Part shown: piece after piece, positions 1-8,374 of the stretch
Layout of the letters: each line of letters starts with the position of its first letter
Numbering within the stretch: position 1 is the first letter of the stretch
Assembly (NCBI RefSeq): GCF_002750855.1
Contig: NZ_NWUC01000010.1
Span: 51,652 to 115,651 of the forward strand
Source of the DNA: Neopararhizobium haloflavum
GTDB lineage: Bacteria > Pseudomonadota > Alphaproteobacteria > Rhizobiales > Rhizobiaceae
Direction of reading: 5' to 3'
DNA length: 64,000 nt
The notes under the pieces: model-generated
Database searches by the model: none
The model's input: the letters and a program-made list of their open reading frames with translations, nothing else
Told to the model about the DNA's origin: nothing
Translations under genes and position numbers: made by a program

Positions 1-373
1 CGTGTCCAATACGACAATCGCACGACCGTCCCTGCACGATGCCGACAAGGCGCGTGAAACGGGCGGGCTATCCGGCCGGCCGCTTTTCGAGCGCTCGACC
101 ATCGTCCTTGCCCGGATGCGCCGTGCCATAGGCCCCGAGATGCCGCTCATCGGCGTCGGGGGGGTCGACGGAGCCAAGACCGCGCTCAGCAAGATCATGG
201 CCGGGGCCGACCTCGTCCAGCTTTACAGCGGCTTTATCTTCCGCGGTCCGACGCTGATGAACGAGATTCTCTCCGGTCTCATCGAAACGCTCGATCGCGA
301 TGGCGAAGACTCGATCGCCGCCTATCGCGACCGCGAAACCGAGGAGTGGGCAGCACGCCCTCTCACGGCGTGA
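1..373 (+). CDS. pyrD: Dihydroorotate dehydrogenase (quinone), 3' part only
   Basis: This is the C-terminal third of a class 2 dihydroorotate dehydrogenase, the membrane-associated flavoenzyme that oxidises dihydroorotate to orotate in pyrimidine synthesis. The 5' part lies outside the window, so the apparent GTG at base 2 is not a real start. Seen in the sequence: the GGLSGRPLF segment, then PLIGVGGVDG and AGADLVQLYSGFIF, which are the FMN phosphate-binding strands at the end of the barrel. The stop overlaps the convergent MATE gene by 11 bases, so the two transcripts collide at their 3' ends. The identification is secure; only the missing N-terminus limits the description. Confidence 0.95.
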   Translation, partial: VSNTTIARPSLHDADKARETGGLSGRPLFERSTIVLARMRRAIGPEMPLIGVGGVDGAKTALSKIMAGADLVQLYSGFIFRGPTLMNEILSGLIETLDRDGEDSIAAYRDRETEEWAARPLTA

Positions 374-1718
374 ACGTCTCGTCCGCTCGCCGCCTGACGA
401 GCGACAGAAGCGTCAAGCCGCGCAGGCCCAGGAAGACGTTGAACGCGGCCCAAAGGCCGTGATTGCCGGTGGATGGCACGATCAGCCAGAGCATCAGCAA
501 ATAAAGTACCAGCGACACCAGCATCATGTTGCGCATGTCGCGTGACCATGTCGCGCCGATGAAGACGCCATCCATCTGGAAGGCGAGCACGCCGGAGAGC
601 GCGCTCAGTGCCGCCCAGACCAGATATGTATCGGCAGCCTCCCTGACGTCCGGCGCAGTGGTCATGACATCGATCAGGATCGGCCCGGCAAGGAGGAAAC
701 TGGCTGCACCGATCCCCGACAGGATAAAGCCCCAGAAAATCGTGAGCCGGATCGCCTTGTCGAACGCGGCCCGGTGATTGGCGCCGATTGCGCGACCGCC
801 GATCTGTTCGGCGGCTGTGGCGAGCCCGTCGAGATAGAAGCTCGCGACGAAGAAGAAATTCATCAGCACCGCATTGGCCGCAAGAACGACCGGCCCGAAC
901 TGGACGCCCGCCCGCGTGAAGAAGGCGAACGCCGCCAGAAGCGCCATCGACCGGATCATGATGTCGCGGTTGAGCGACATCAGCCGCAACAGTGACTGGC
1001 GATTGCCGATTGTCGCCCAGCCGGGCGTTGCTGACCTGTCAAACCGGCTCCAGATGAAGAGGAAGCCGCCGAGGGCCCCAGTGAGTTCCGCGATGACAGT
1101 GCCCCACGCGACACCGGCCAGCCCCCAACCCAGCCCGAGTCCGAGCCAGAGCGACAGTACGACGTTGCTGCCGTTGATCGCGGCTTGCAGCAGCAGTCCG
1201 ATCGTTCCCTCCCCCCGGCCAAGCACGAATCCGAGGATGGCATAATTGACGAGGGCGGCCGGTGCGGACCAAAGCCGAATGGCGACATAGGATTCGGTGG
1301 CGGCGCGCACGTCCGGGCCCGGGTCCATGAATGCAAGGCCGGCCGCCATGATCAACGGGCCGGCCAGCAGGATCGCGGTGCCGATGATCATCGCCAATGT
1401 CAGCGACCGCCAGAAGACCGCCTGCTCCTCGCGCCCGTCATCACGGCCGAAGGCCTGGGCCACGAGGCCTGTCGTCGCCGAGCGCAGAAAATTGAAGGTC
1501 GCGAAGACGACATCGAATATGATCGCACCGACAGCCAGTCCGCCGATCAGCGCTGCCTGGCCCAATTGTCCCACGACCGCCGTGTCCGTCAGCCCGATCA
1601 GCGGCGTCGTGATGAAGGCAAGCGTCATTGGCAGCGCAATGGCGACCACCGAACGGTTGGTTACCTCGAATGGGCGCGAGGCCGAAGCTGTCGCCTCACT
1701 GGGCGGGCGATTGCGCAC
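363..1718 (-). CDS. MATE family multidrug/toxin efflux transporter
   Basis: A polytopic inner-membrane protein of about 451 residues with the two six-helix bundles of the MATE (NorM/DinF-like) family, which exports cationic compounds using Na+ or H+ gradients. Visible features are the N-terminal PMTLAFITTPLIGLTDTAVV segment, the repeated hydrophobic helices and a charged loop near the middle. The frame is open to an ATG at 1775, but I prefer the GTG at 1718: it has AGGA nine bases upstream and lies closer to the first helix. The gene converges on pyrD. The substrate cannot be told from sequence. Confidence 0.9.
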   Translation of the reverse strand: MRNRPPSEATASASRPFEVTNRSVVAIALPMTLAFITTPLIGLTDTAVVGQLGQAALIGGLAVGAIIFDVVFATFNFLRSATTGLVAQAFGRDDGREEQAVFWRSLTLAMIIGTAILLAGPLIMAAGLAFMDPGPDVRAATESYVAIRLWSAPAALVNYAILGFVLGRGEGTIGLLLQAAINGSNVVLSLWLGLGLGWGLAGVAWGTVIAELTGALGGFLFIWSRFDRSATPGWATIGNRQSLLRLMSLNRDIMIRSMALLAAFAFFTRAGVQFGPVVLAANAVLMNFFFVASFYLDGLATAAEQIGGRAIGANHRAAFDKAIRLTIFWGFILSGIGAASFLLAGPILIDVMTTAPDVREAADTYLVWAALSALSGVLAFQMDGVFIGATWSRDMRNMMLVSLVLYLLMLWLIVPSTGNHGLWAAFNVFLGLRGLTLLSLVRRRADETFTP

Positions 1719-1833
1719 TGCGATCGATCCTGCTGGAAAATGCAGCAACCTTGCCGCTCGCGCGCCGATTCGCAAGGGCCGTCAGCGCCCATGCACCCTC
1801 CCCGCGAGCGCCTTGCGCCCTATAACCGCAGAC

Positions 1834-2730
1834 ATGATCCTGCCCATCGTTCACACGCCGTCCTATGATGCGAACTTTCCGGCCCATCATCGCTTTCCGA
1901 TGGGCAAGTACACAAGGCTCGCCGAAATCCTGAAGGTAGAAGGCCTCGCCCCGCGCGGTTTCCTCCAGCCGGACTTCCTGCAGGAAACGGCGCTCAAGCT
2001 TGCGCACGACCCGATCTATGTCGATCAGGTGATCGCCTGCGCAGTCCCCGAGAGCATCGAGAAGGTGATCGGCTTTCCCGTTTCCGAGCGCGTTTCGCGG
2101 CGCGCCCGTGCCGCCGCGGCGGGCACGCTCCTTGCCGCTCGGGTCGCGCTCGAACAGGGCCTAGCCTGCAACACGGCCGGCGGCAGTCATCATGCCCGGC
2201 GTGCACACGGCGCCGGCTTCTGCACGTTCAACGATGTCGGCGTGACAGCATCGCAACTTTTGAGCGAAGGCACCATCGGCGCCGCACTGGTCGTCGACCT
2301 CGATGTGCACCAGGGTGACGGCACGGCGGACATCTTCCGCGACGAAGCCCGTGTGTTCACGCTTTCCATTCATGCCGAGCGCAACTATCCGCATAACAAG
2401 ATCGCTTCCGACATGGATATCGGACTGCCCGACGACGTGAAGGACGACGCCTATCTCGAGGTTGTCGCGCACGCTCTGGCAGGGCTTGGCGGCTTTGCAC
2501 CGGACATCGTCTTCTACAATGCCGGCATCGATCCGCACGAGGAAGATCGCCTTGGCCGGCTGTCGCTGACGAATGACGGGTTGGCGCGGCGCGACCGCAT
2601 GGTGATCAGCCACTTCCGTGAACGCGGCATCCCGGTCTGCGGCGTGATCGGCGGCGGGTACGGAAAGGATGTCGAGGCACTCGCCTGGCGGCATGCCATC
2701 CTGTTTCGCGAAGCTTTCAAACTGGCGTGA
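1834..2730 (+). CDS. Histone deacetylase superfamily protein (AcuC/acetylpolyamine amidohydrolase type)
   Basis: A 298-residue zinc hydrolase of the HDAC superfamily. Bacterial members deacetylate small acetylated amines or protein lysines in the cytosol. The catalytic signatures are clear: GGSHHARRAHGAGFCTFND contains the His-His dyad and VDLDVHQGDGT supplies the zinc-binding Asp and His. The C-terminal IGGGYG loop holds the usual active-site glycines and tyrosine. The start is the ATG at 1834 giving MILPIVHTPSYD. The same frame is open far upstream, but that part is antisense to the MATE gene and has no HDAC similarity. No strong ribosome-binding site is visible. Substrate unknown. Confidence 0.9.
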   Translation: MILPIVHTPSYDANFPAHHRFPMGKYTRLAEILKVEGLAPRGFLQPDFLQETALKLAHDPIYVDQVIACAVPESIEKVIGFPVSERVSRRARAAAAGTLLAARVALEQGLACNTAGGSHHARRAHGAGFCTFNDVGVTASQLLSEGTIGAALVVDLDVHQGDGTADIFRDEARVFTLSIHAERNYPHNKIASDMDIGLPDDVKDDAYLEVVAHALAGLGGFAPDIVFYNAGIDPHEEDRLGRLSLTNDGLARRDRMVISHFRERGIPVCGVIGGGYGKDVEALAWRHAILFREAFKLA

Positions 2731-2733
2731 TGG

Positions 2734-3219
2734 CTACCGGCCCGACAGAACCATCGCCCAATAAGGCTCCCCACCATTATTCGGATCATAGGCAACGGCG
2801 ACGCCGACACCGGTGAAACGCTCGTCGAGCGTGTTGCGTCGGTGGCTGGCCGACACCTCCCAGGCACGCAGCGCGCGCTCGACCGTGTCCTGTCCGGTTG
2901 CAATGTTTTCAGCAGCCGGCAAGGCAACATCCTGGCGTTTCATCCGGCGCGGAAAATCCGCCCCGAGCCCGATATTGTGCGCCATCTGCCGGTTCTCGGC
3001 CATGGTCCGGGCATGCTCGAGTGCTGCCGCCGAGGCAGCCCGGTCGTGGCGCAGAGCCGTCTGACCGTTGGAGAGCCTGAAAGCGTTGATCCGCTCGATC
3101 GCCTCAGACGTTACGATGCGCCCCTCGACCGAGCGGGAGGACAGCGAGCCGCAGCCGGCAAGAGCTGCCAGCAGGAACGCCCCGCCGGATGCGAGAAGGG
3201 TACGACGCTCGAATGGCAA
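2734..3219 (-). CDS. CAP (SCP/PR1) domain lipoprotein
   Basis: A secreted lipoprotein of about 161 residues. The N-terminus has two arginines, a hydrophobic stretch and a lipobox (LAALAGCGS), so it should be cleaved and lipidated. The rest is a CAP domain: EAIERINAFRLSNG at the start, LEHARTMAENRQMAHN with the conserved His, AENIATG, and SASHRRNTLDERFTGVGVAV near the end. Bacterial CAP proteins are poorly understood. No ATG fits, because the in-frame ATG far upstream would run antisense and through the neighbouring gene. I chose the TTG at 3219, just after the stop of the DUF6460 gene, which suggests co-transcription. Confidence 0.82.
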   Translation of the reverse strand: MPFERRTLLASGGAFLLAALAGCGSLSSRSVEGRIVTSEAIERINAFRLSNGQTALRHDRAASAAALEHARTMAENRQMAHNIGLGADFPRRMKRQDVALPAAENIATGQDTVERALRAWEVSASHRRNTLDERFTGVGVAVAYDPNNGGEPYWAMVLSGR

Positions 3220-3224
3220 AGAGG

Positions 3225-3491
3225 TCAGTTCCGGTAGCTGAAGACACGCAGGACAAGGAAGATCGGGATAACCACCAATGCGCCAAGGGCGAGATAGCGC
3301 CCGACACTGCCGAACGCTTCGAAACCCAGATCCCACAGATAGAGGACGAAGTTCCGCAGCCAGTAATAGACGTCCATCGGATACCAGTTCATCGCGCTCA
3401 TGATGACGCCGACAATGAACGACACGATCAAGAGCTTGATCACCGTGCGGCCCGGTGTGTCCCCTAGAAATCGCGTTACCCTGCCCGACAT
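3225..3491 (-). CDS. DUF6460 small membrane protein
   Basis: An 88-residue protein with two predicted membrane helices (around VIKLLIVSFIVGVIMSAMNW and YLALGALVVIPIFLVLRVF). It resembles the DUF6460 family common in rhizobia, whose function is unknown. An ATG also occurs five codons upstream at 3506; I prefer 3491 because family members begin MSG-x-V-x-RFLG. The CAP lipoprotein follows within a few bases on the same strand. Confidence 0.75.
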   Translation of the reverse strand: MSGRVTRFLGDTPGRTVIKLLIVSFIVGVIMSAMNWYPMDVYYWLRNFVLYLWDLGFEAFGSVGRYLALGALVVIPIFLVLRVFSYRN

Positions 3492-3608
3492 TGCGCTGCC
3501 CATCACTGACTGTCGCGAAGCCGACGCGGCCCGCTCTCATTCGCGCAGTTAGGTTCTCATTGCGGCCTTGGCAAGGCGTTACGCGTGTAAGGCCGTTGGC
3601 ATCCACCC

Positions 3609-5243
3609 TCAGGGCAGCATCTTCTCCAGTGTCTCCAGCGTATCCGCCTCACGCGCCGGCTTGTCCCAGCGAAGACGCGATATCCGGGGAAAGCGCATCG
3701 CCACGCCCGACTTGTGCCGCGCCGATCGGTTGAGCCCCTCGAAGGCGATTTCGAGCACCAGGCCCGTCTTTAAGTTGGCGCGCACGGAACGCACCGGCCC
3801 GAAGCGCTCTACAGTGTTGTCGCGCACATATTTGTCGATCTGCTTCAGTTCCTCGTCGGTGAAACCGAAATAGGCCTTGCCGACAGGCACCAGCTCACCG
3901 TCTTCCGGAACGCCCTTCCAGACCCCGAATGTATAGTCCGAATAAAAGCTCGAACGCTTGCCGTGGCCGCGTTGGGCGTACATCAGCACGGCATCGATGA
4001 GAAACGGCTCCCGCTTCCATTTGAACCAAGGTCCGCGCGGCCTTCCGGGAACATACGCGCTGTCCCAGCGCTTCAGCATCAAACCCTCGATGATCGGATG
4101 AGGCGGCTCGCTGCGGAAATCGACGATCTGCGACCAGTCGTCGAACGGCACCAGCGGCGAAATGTCGAAGCGTTCCGGATCGAGATGCTGCACGAAACGC
4201 TCCAGCCGGCGGCGGCGCTCACGAAACGGCTCGGCCCGAACATCCCGATCGCCGTCCTGCATGAGGTCGTAGGCGCGGATGAAGGCCGGGTAGGATTCGA
4301 TCGTTTTCGCCGAGACGATCTTGCGGTTCAGCCGTTGTTGAAGGTCCCCGAAACTGCCGATCTCGATACGCTGTCGCCCGTCATCGAGAAGATCCCCGCT
4401 GCGATGACCGACAAGCAGTTCGCCGTCCATCGATCCTTCGAAATTAAGATGCTCCATAAGGTCTGGAAAAGTCGCCGAGATATCGTCGCCGGTGCGGGTA
4501 TAAAGACGCCTGACACCGCCCTCGGCCGTCGCCTGCACGCGGATACCGTCCCATTTCCATTCGGCGGCGTAGTCGGCAGGATCGAGTTTGTCGAGATCGC
4601 CATCCTCGATCGCCGTTGCCAGCATCACCGGGCGGAAGGGCGCGGCGGCGAGATTGGCGGGTTTGTCGGTGTGACCCTCGAGCCAGGCAAAAAGCGGCAG
4701 ATAGGGAATGTCGAGACCGTGCCATAGCTCCTCGATCGCCGTCACGTCGACCTTGCCGAAATCAGCCAGCGCTTGCTTGGCAAGCCGCGCGGAAACGCCG
4801 ATCCGCATTCCGCCGGTCACCAGCTTGATCAGCGCGTAGCGGCCGGACGCATCCAGCCGGTCCAACCAATCGGCCACCAGGGCCGGCGCCTTGGCGCGCG
4901 TTGCCGCATGCAGTGTCTCGACCACCTCAAGAAGCGTCGGCGCATCGTTCGCACCCTGGGGCCGATCTTCCCCGACGGGCCAGATCAGGGCGATGGTCTC
5001 AGCCAGATCGCCCAAGTAATCATACGACAGGGCGAAGAGGACCGGATCGACCCGTTCCTCGACAAGGCCCCGGAGCATGGCCGGCTTGATCGAGGCGATC
5101 GAAAGATCACGCGTGATCGCCGCCAGCGCCAGCCCCCGTTCGGGATCGGGCACCTCGTTGAAATAATCGACCATCAGCTTGAGCTTGCCGTTGCGCGACG
5201 GCGTCAGGACCAGCCGGTCGAGTAGCTCGGCGAACCGTTTCAT
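3609..5243 (-). CDS. ATP-dependent DNA ligase of the Lhr/PdeM repair cluster
   Basis: A 544-residue ATP-dependent DNA ligase of the type annotated as cisplatin damage response ligase. It seals nicks through a covalent lysyl-AMP. The N-terminal helical DNA-binding domain is followed by the adenylation motif EWKWDGIRVQ with Lys230 as the nucleophile, then SMDGELLV, the EGLMLKRWDS motif and PWFKWKREP, ending in the OB domain. The ATG at 5243 (MKRFAELLDRLV) matches family starts; the open frame upstream is not ligase-like. It lies 13 bases downstream of an exported unknown and behind the exonuclease gene, so the three form one minus-strand operon. Partners in the same repair set are at 6213, 8375 and 10973. 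Confidence 0.95.
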   Translation of the reverse strand: MKRFAELLDRLVLTPSRNGKLKLMVDYFNEVPDPERGLALAAITRDLSIASIKPAMLRGLVEERVDPVLFALSYDYLGDLAETIALIWPVGEDRPQGANDAPTLLEVVETLHAATRAKAPALVADWLDRLDASGRYALIKLVTGGMRIGVSARLAKQALADFGKVDVTAIEELWHGLDIPYLPLFAWLEGHTDKPANLAAAPFRPVMLATAIEDGDLDKLDPADYAAEWKWDGIRVQATAEGGVRRLYTRTGDDISATFPDLMEHLNFEGSMDGELLVGHRSGDLLDDGRQRIEIGSFGDLQQRLNRKIVSAKTIESYPAFIRAYDLMQDGDRDVRAEPFRERRRRLERFVQHLDPERFDISPLVPFDDWSQIVDFRSEPPHPIIEGLMLKRWDSAYVPGRPRGPWFKWKREPFLIDAVLMYAQRGHGKRSSFYSDYTFGVWKGVPEDGELVPVGKAYFGFTDEELKQIDKYVRDNTVERFGPVRSVRANLKTGLVLEIAFEGLNRSARHKSGVAMRFPRISRLRWDKPAREADTLETLEKMLP

Positions 5244-5256
5244 CGCACCGTGCGTC

Positions 5257-6180
5257 TCATTGCGCGGGCACCAGTTCGATGACCTCGAAGAAGGTCGGAT
5301 CGGGCGGCGCCATGCCGCGGCTCTGGCCCGAAACGAGATAGAGCGTACCCCCGTCCGCGAGCGCCACGCCGACCTTGTTGCCGAAATTGTCGTTTTCGCC
5401 ATTCGTGGGCGCGTCGCGATCGTAGGTGGTCTGCGCATGGTCCTCGAGGAAGGTACGGCCCATATAGGCCCGCACGCCGTCGGCCCATGGGAAAAGCCCC
5501 GCGGTCAAACGCTCGCCGCTGACCTTGCGCACTTCCATGCCGCCCTCGTTCTCCTCGATCTCGCATCGGTGCGTTCCCACGCGGCGCGCGCCCTGATCCA
5601 GGAACCCATACCAATACACCGTGCAGCGGTAGGAACCGGGGACGACCACCGTATAGTCGAGATCGGGAGCGCCGCTCGAGACGAGGTCCGCGATCCGGTC
5701 GGTCTCGCTATCGTGGGCTTCGTCGCGCGCATCAAGGTCTTCCAGCGTTGCGGCCACTCGAGCGGACAAATCCCTGATCGAATGAAGGTCCTCTTGCGCC
5801 ATCAAGCCCTCGGTCTGCTGGCATGCCGCATCGCAGCCCGATTGGGCGGCGTCGGGCGCGCTGGTCATCGTCTCGGGCGCACCTTCTGCAAGGGGCGGAA
5901 TAGGGTTGCCCAGTTCCACGACCTTGCTCGCCTTGTCCATGACACAGACCCGCTCGACGCGCTCGCCGTCTTCGCTGCCGCTGACGACGGCAAGCCCATA
6001 GGTCTGTGATCCGAACGGATCGACCCGGATTTCCGGTTCGATCATGCGCTCACTCGCAAGGGCCAGACATTCCCGCGTGATGGAGAGGCGAAATTCGTCC
6101 CAGGCAGCGGGCGATGCCGCAAGGGCGGGCGCGGTGAAGCTGGCCGATGCAAGGGCCGCAAGCAGTACCGAACGCAACAT
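5257..6180 (-). CDS. Exported protein of unknown function (possibly DUF4893-like)
   Basis: A 307-residue protein with a Sec signal peptide (hydrophobic run, then PALAASPAA cleavage region). The ATG at 6180 is preceded by AAGGA at good spacing, so this start is favoured over the upstream in-frame ATG. The mature part has Cys pairs near GCDAAC and GSYRCTVYWYG, and a C-terminal region ending in FFEVIELVP. This layout reminds me of DUF4893 periplasmic proteins, but I am not certain. It sits between the MBL-fold exonuclease and the DNA ligase with short gaps, so it is co-transcribed with repair genes although its product is exported. No role in repair is implied by the sequence itself. Confidence 0.75.
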   Translation of the reverse strand: MLRSVLLAALASASFTAPALAASPAAWDEFRLSITRECLALASERMIEPEIRVDPFGSQTYGLAVVSGSEDGERVERVCVMDKASKVVELGNPIPPLAEGAPETMTSAPDAAQSGCDAACQQTEGLMAQEDLHSIRDLSARVAATLEDLDARDEAHDSETDRIADLVSSGAPDLDYTVVVPGSYRCTVYWYGFLDQGARRVGTHRCEIEENEGGMEVRKVSGERLTAGLFPWADGVRAYMGRTFLEDHAQTTYDRDAPTNGENDNFGNKVGVALADGGTLYLVSGQSRGMAPPDPTFFEVIELVPAQ

Positions 6181-6212
6181 GATGAATTCCTTTGATGTAT
6201 CGGGGTCAAAAA

Positions 6213-7223
6213 TCACTCGGCTTCATCCTCGTAACCGATCAGGTGAAGCGGACGGGCGCGGATGCCTTTCGTTTCGCACCAGCGCACCAGCGCCTCCTCG
6301 CGCCCATGCGTCACCCATACCTCGGAAGGCGCGATGGTGGTGATGGTGTCCACCAGTTCGTCCCAGTCCGCATGGTCCGAGAGGATCAGCGGCAGCTCGA
6401 CACCGCGCTGCTTGGCCCGTTGCCGCACCCGCATCCAGCCTGATGCGAAGCAGGAGACCGGATCGGGAAACCGCCGCGCCCACCGGTCTGCGAATGCCGA
6501 TGGCGGCCCGACGACGATCGCGGCGGCAAATGCGCCTTTGCTTGCGTTATCGACTGTGGCAGGAGCGAGCGGGCCGAGCGCAATGCCCTGGCTTTCGTAA
6601 TAGTCGCAGAGCGTCTTGAGCGCCCCGTGGATATAGATCGTGTCCTCATGCCCTTCATCGCGCAAAAGACGGATGACGCGCTGGGCCTTGCCAAGTGCAT
6701 AGGCACCGACAAGATGCGCCCGATCCGGGAACTGTCGCAGCGAACGCAGCAGCTTCTGGATTTCGGCGCGGTCGTCCGGGTGTCGAAAGACCGGCAGCGC
6801 GAAGGTTGCTTCGGTTATGAACACATCGCAGGCGATCGGCTCGAAGGCTGCGCAGGTCGGATCGGGCCGCGGCTTGTAGTCGCCCGAGGCGACAATTTTC
6901 ATTCCGTCCTTCGCAACCGCGATCTGCGCCGAGCCAAGGACATGGCCGGCCGGATGGAAGGAGACGTCCACCCCGTTGATCGTCAGCGCTTCGCCCAAGG
7001 CGGCCACTTGCCGCTCCTTGGCGAAATCCGCACCGTATCGGATCGCCATGATGTCCAGCGTCTGCGCCGTTGCCAGGACGCGCACATTGCCGGGCCGCGC
7101 ATGGTCGGCATGCCCGTGTGTCACGAGGGCGCGCTCGACCGGCCGCACCGGATCGATGTAGAAATCGCCGGGCGGACAATAGAGGCCTTCCGGCCTTGGT
7201 TGCAGAAGATCTTCAGGGCGCAT
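6213..7223 (-). CDS. Ligase-associated DNA exonuclease (MBL fold / beta-CASP)
   Basis: A 336-residue metallo-beta-lactamase-fold nuclease of the YSH1/SNM1-like group named after its linkage to the ATP-dependent ligase. The metal motif THGHADHARPG (His36, His38, Asp40, His41) is intact. So are the second metal His in FHPAGHVLGSAQ, the Asp in VASGDYKPR, and C-terminal WVTHGREEALVRW. Relatives from Pseudomonas have been shown to be metal-dependent nucleases in a four-gene repair cluster with Lhr-Core helicase, phosphoesterase and ligase. It begins at ATG 7223, divergent from the methyltransferase, and heads the operon that continues into the exported unknown and the ligase. Confidence 0.93.
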   Translation of the reverse strand: MRPEDLLQPRPEGLYCPPGDFYIDPVRPVERALVTHGHADHARPGNVRVLATAQTLDIMAIRYGADFAKERQVAALGEALTINGVDVSFHPAGHVLGSAQIAVAKDGMKIVASGDYKPRPDPTCAAFEPIACDVFITEATFALPVFRHPDDRAEIQKLLRSLRQFPDRAHLVGAYALGKAQRVIRLLRDEGHEDTIYIHGALKTLCDYYESQGIALGPLAPATVDNASKGAFAAAIVVGPPSAFADRWARRFPDPVSCFASGWMRVRQRAKQRGVELPLILSDHADWDELVDTITTIAPSEVWVTHGREEALVRWCETKGIRARPLHLIGYEDEAE

Positions 7224-7320
7224 CTGGTTCTAGATAAGGCGCCAGGAGTGCGGCGAAAAGGCGCTTGCCTGTTGCAACGTTTGAGCGCATAGCAGCGCCG
7301 CCCTCCTGCTAGGCCTGTTC

Positions 7321-8331
7321 ATGACACCGAAAAATCTCACTTCCGGCGACCTTGTCGCCGACCGCCGCGCGGACTACGCGCGCATGCTGGCCGATGCCGG
7401 TGATGCTGCTGCTGCCGCCGATCTCATGGGCCAGGCGCTGGCGATCGCCCCCGACTGGCCGGCCGGCTGGTTTCAGCTTGGGCGCTACGCAGAGAGGGCG
7501 GGTCTCATCGAGACGGCCGGCGCGGCTTACCGCGAAGTCCTCAGCCTGTGCGATCACGACGTTTTCGGCGCGGAACTCAAGCTTGCCGCGCTTGGCTGCG
7601 CGGCGATGCCGAGCCAGCCGCCGAGCCGCTATGTCGAAAGGCTGTTCGACGACTACGCCGCACGTTTCGACAAGGCTCTTGTCGAAGGGCTCGGCTATTC
7701 CATTCCCGAAAAGCTCGCCGATCTCATTTTCTCCCATGCCCCCGATCAGTTCGCGACAGCGATCGATCTTGGCTGTGGCACCGGGCTTCTCGGCGAGCGC
7801 ATTCGCCACCGCGTATCCTTTCTCAAGGGCTACGACCTGTCGCGCGGCATGCTGGTGAAGGCGCAGGAAAAGAAGATCTACGACGTCCTGGCACAAGCCG
7901 ATCTCAAACATTCGGCACAGCAAGGCGGCGTCCCGCTGCCCCAGGACAGTCAGCAACGCGCCGACCTCGTGACGGCAGCCGACGTTCTCATGTATTTCGG
8001 CGATCTGACCCCGGTCTTCCAAACCGCCGCTTCCGTCATGGTTCCAGGCGGACTTTTCGCATTCTCCGTGGAGGACGACGAAGCCGATCGATGCTGGGAC
8101 CTGCGGGCCTCGCTGCGCTTTGCGCACGGCGAGAGCTACGTGCGGCAGCTCTGCGCGCAAAATGGCTTCGAGGTTGTCGAGATGCGGCGCAGCCCCATCC
8201 GGCGCGATGGCGAGGAGACCATCATCGGCCTCTTGACGCTGACCCGCCGCATCGCATCGCTGCCTACGCTTGCGACACCGGTGGACGCGCAGACGATCTC
8301 GCCCGTTCAGGAAGGTCCGCTCCTCCACTAA
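7321..8331 (+). CDS. SAM-dependent methyltransferase with N-terminal TPR-like region
   Basis: A 336-residue protein. Residues 1-90 form a helical TPR-like segment (LADAGDAAAAADLMGQALAI, then WFQLGRYAERAG). From about residue 145 there is a class I methyltransferase fold with the SAM loop AIDLGCGTGLLG, the acidic strand LKGYDLSRGML and the post-motif AADVLMYFGDL. The methyl acceptor is unknown. It is placed between the two arms of the DNA repair cluster, 43 bases ahead of the helicase on the same strand, so co-expression with helicase and PdeM is likely. That position is the only hint of its role. Confidence 0.85.
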   Translation: MTPKNLTSGDLVADRRADYARMLADAGDAAAAADLMGQALAIAPDWPAGWFQLGRYAERAGLIETAGAAYREVLSLCDHDVFGAELKLAALGCAAMPSQPPSRYVERLFDDYAARFDKALVEGLGYSIPEKLADLIFSHAPDQFATAIDLGCGTGLLGERIRHRVSFLKGYDLSRGMLVKAQEKKIYDVLAQADLKHSAQQGGVPLPQDSQQRADLVTAADVLMYFGDLTPVFQTAASVMVPGGLFAFSVEDDEADRCWDLRASLRFAHGESYVRQLCAQNGFEVVEMRRSPIRRDGEETIIGLLTLTRRIASLPTLATPVDAQTISPVQEGPLLH

Positions 8332-8374
8332 GCGAAGCTTGGCGAATGCACCCGGCCGGCCTACCTGTTAGGCC

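Noticed and set aside
1297-1833. N-terminal extension of the HDAC-family gene
   Set aside because: The frame is open, but it is antisense to the MATE gene and the family similarity begins only at 1834.
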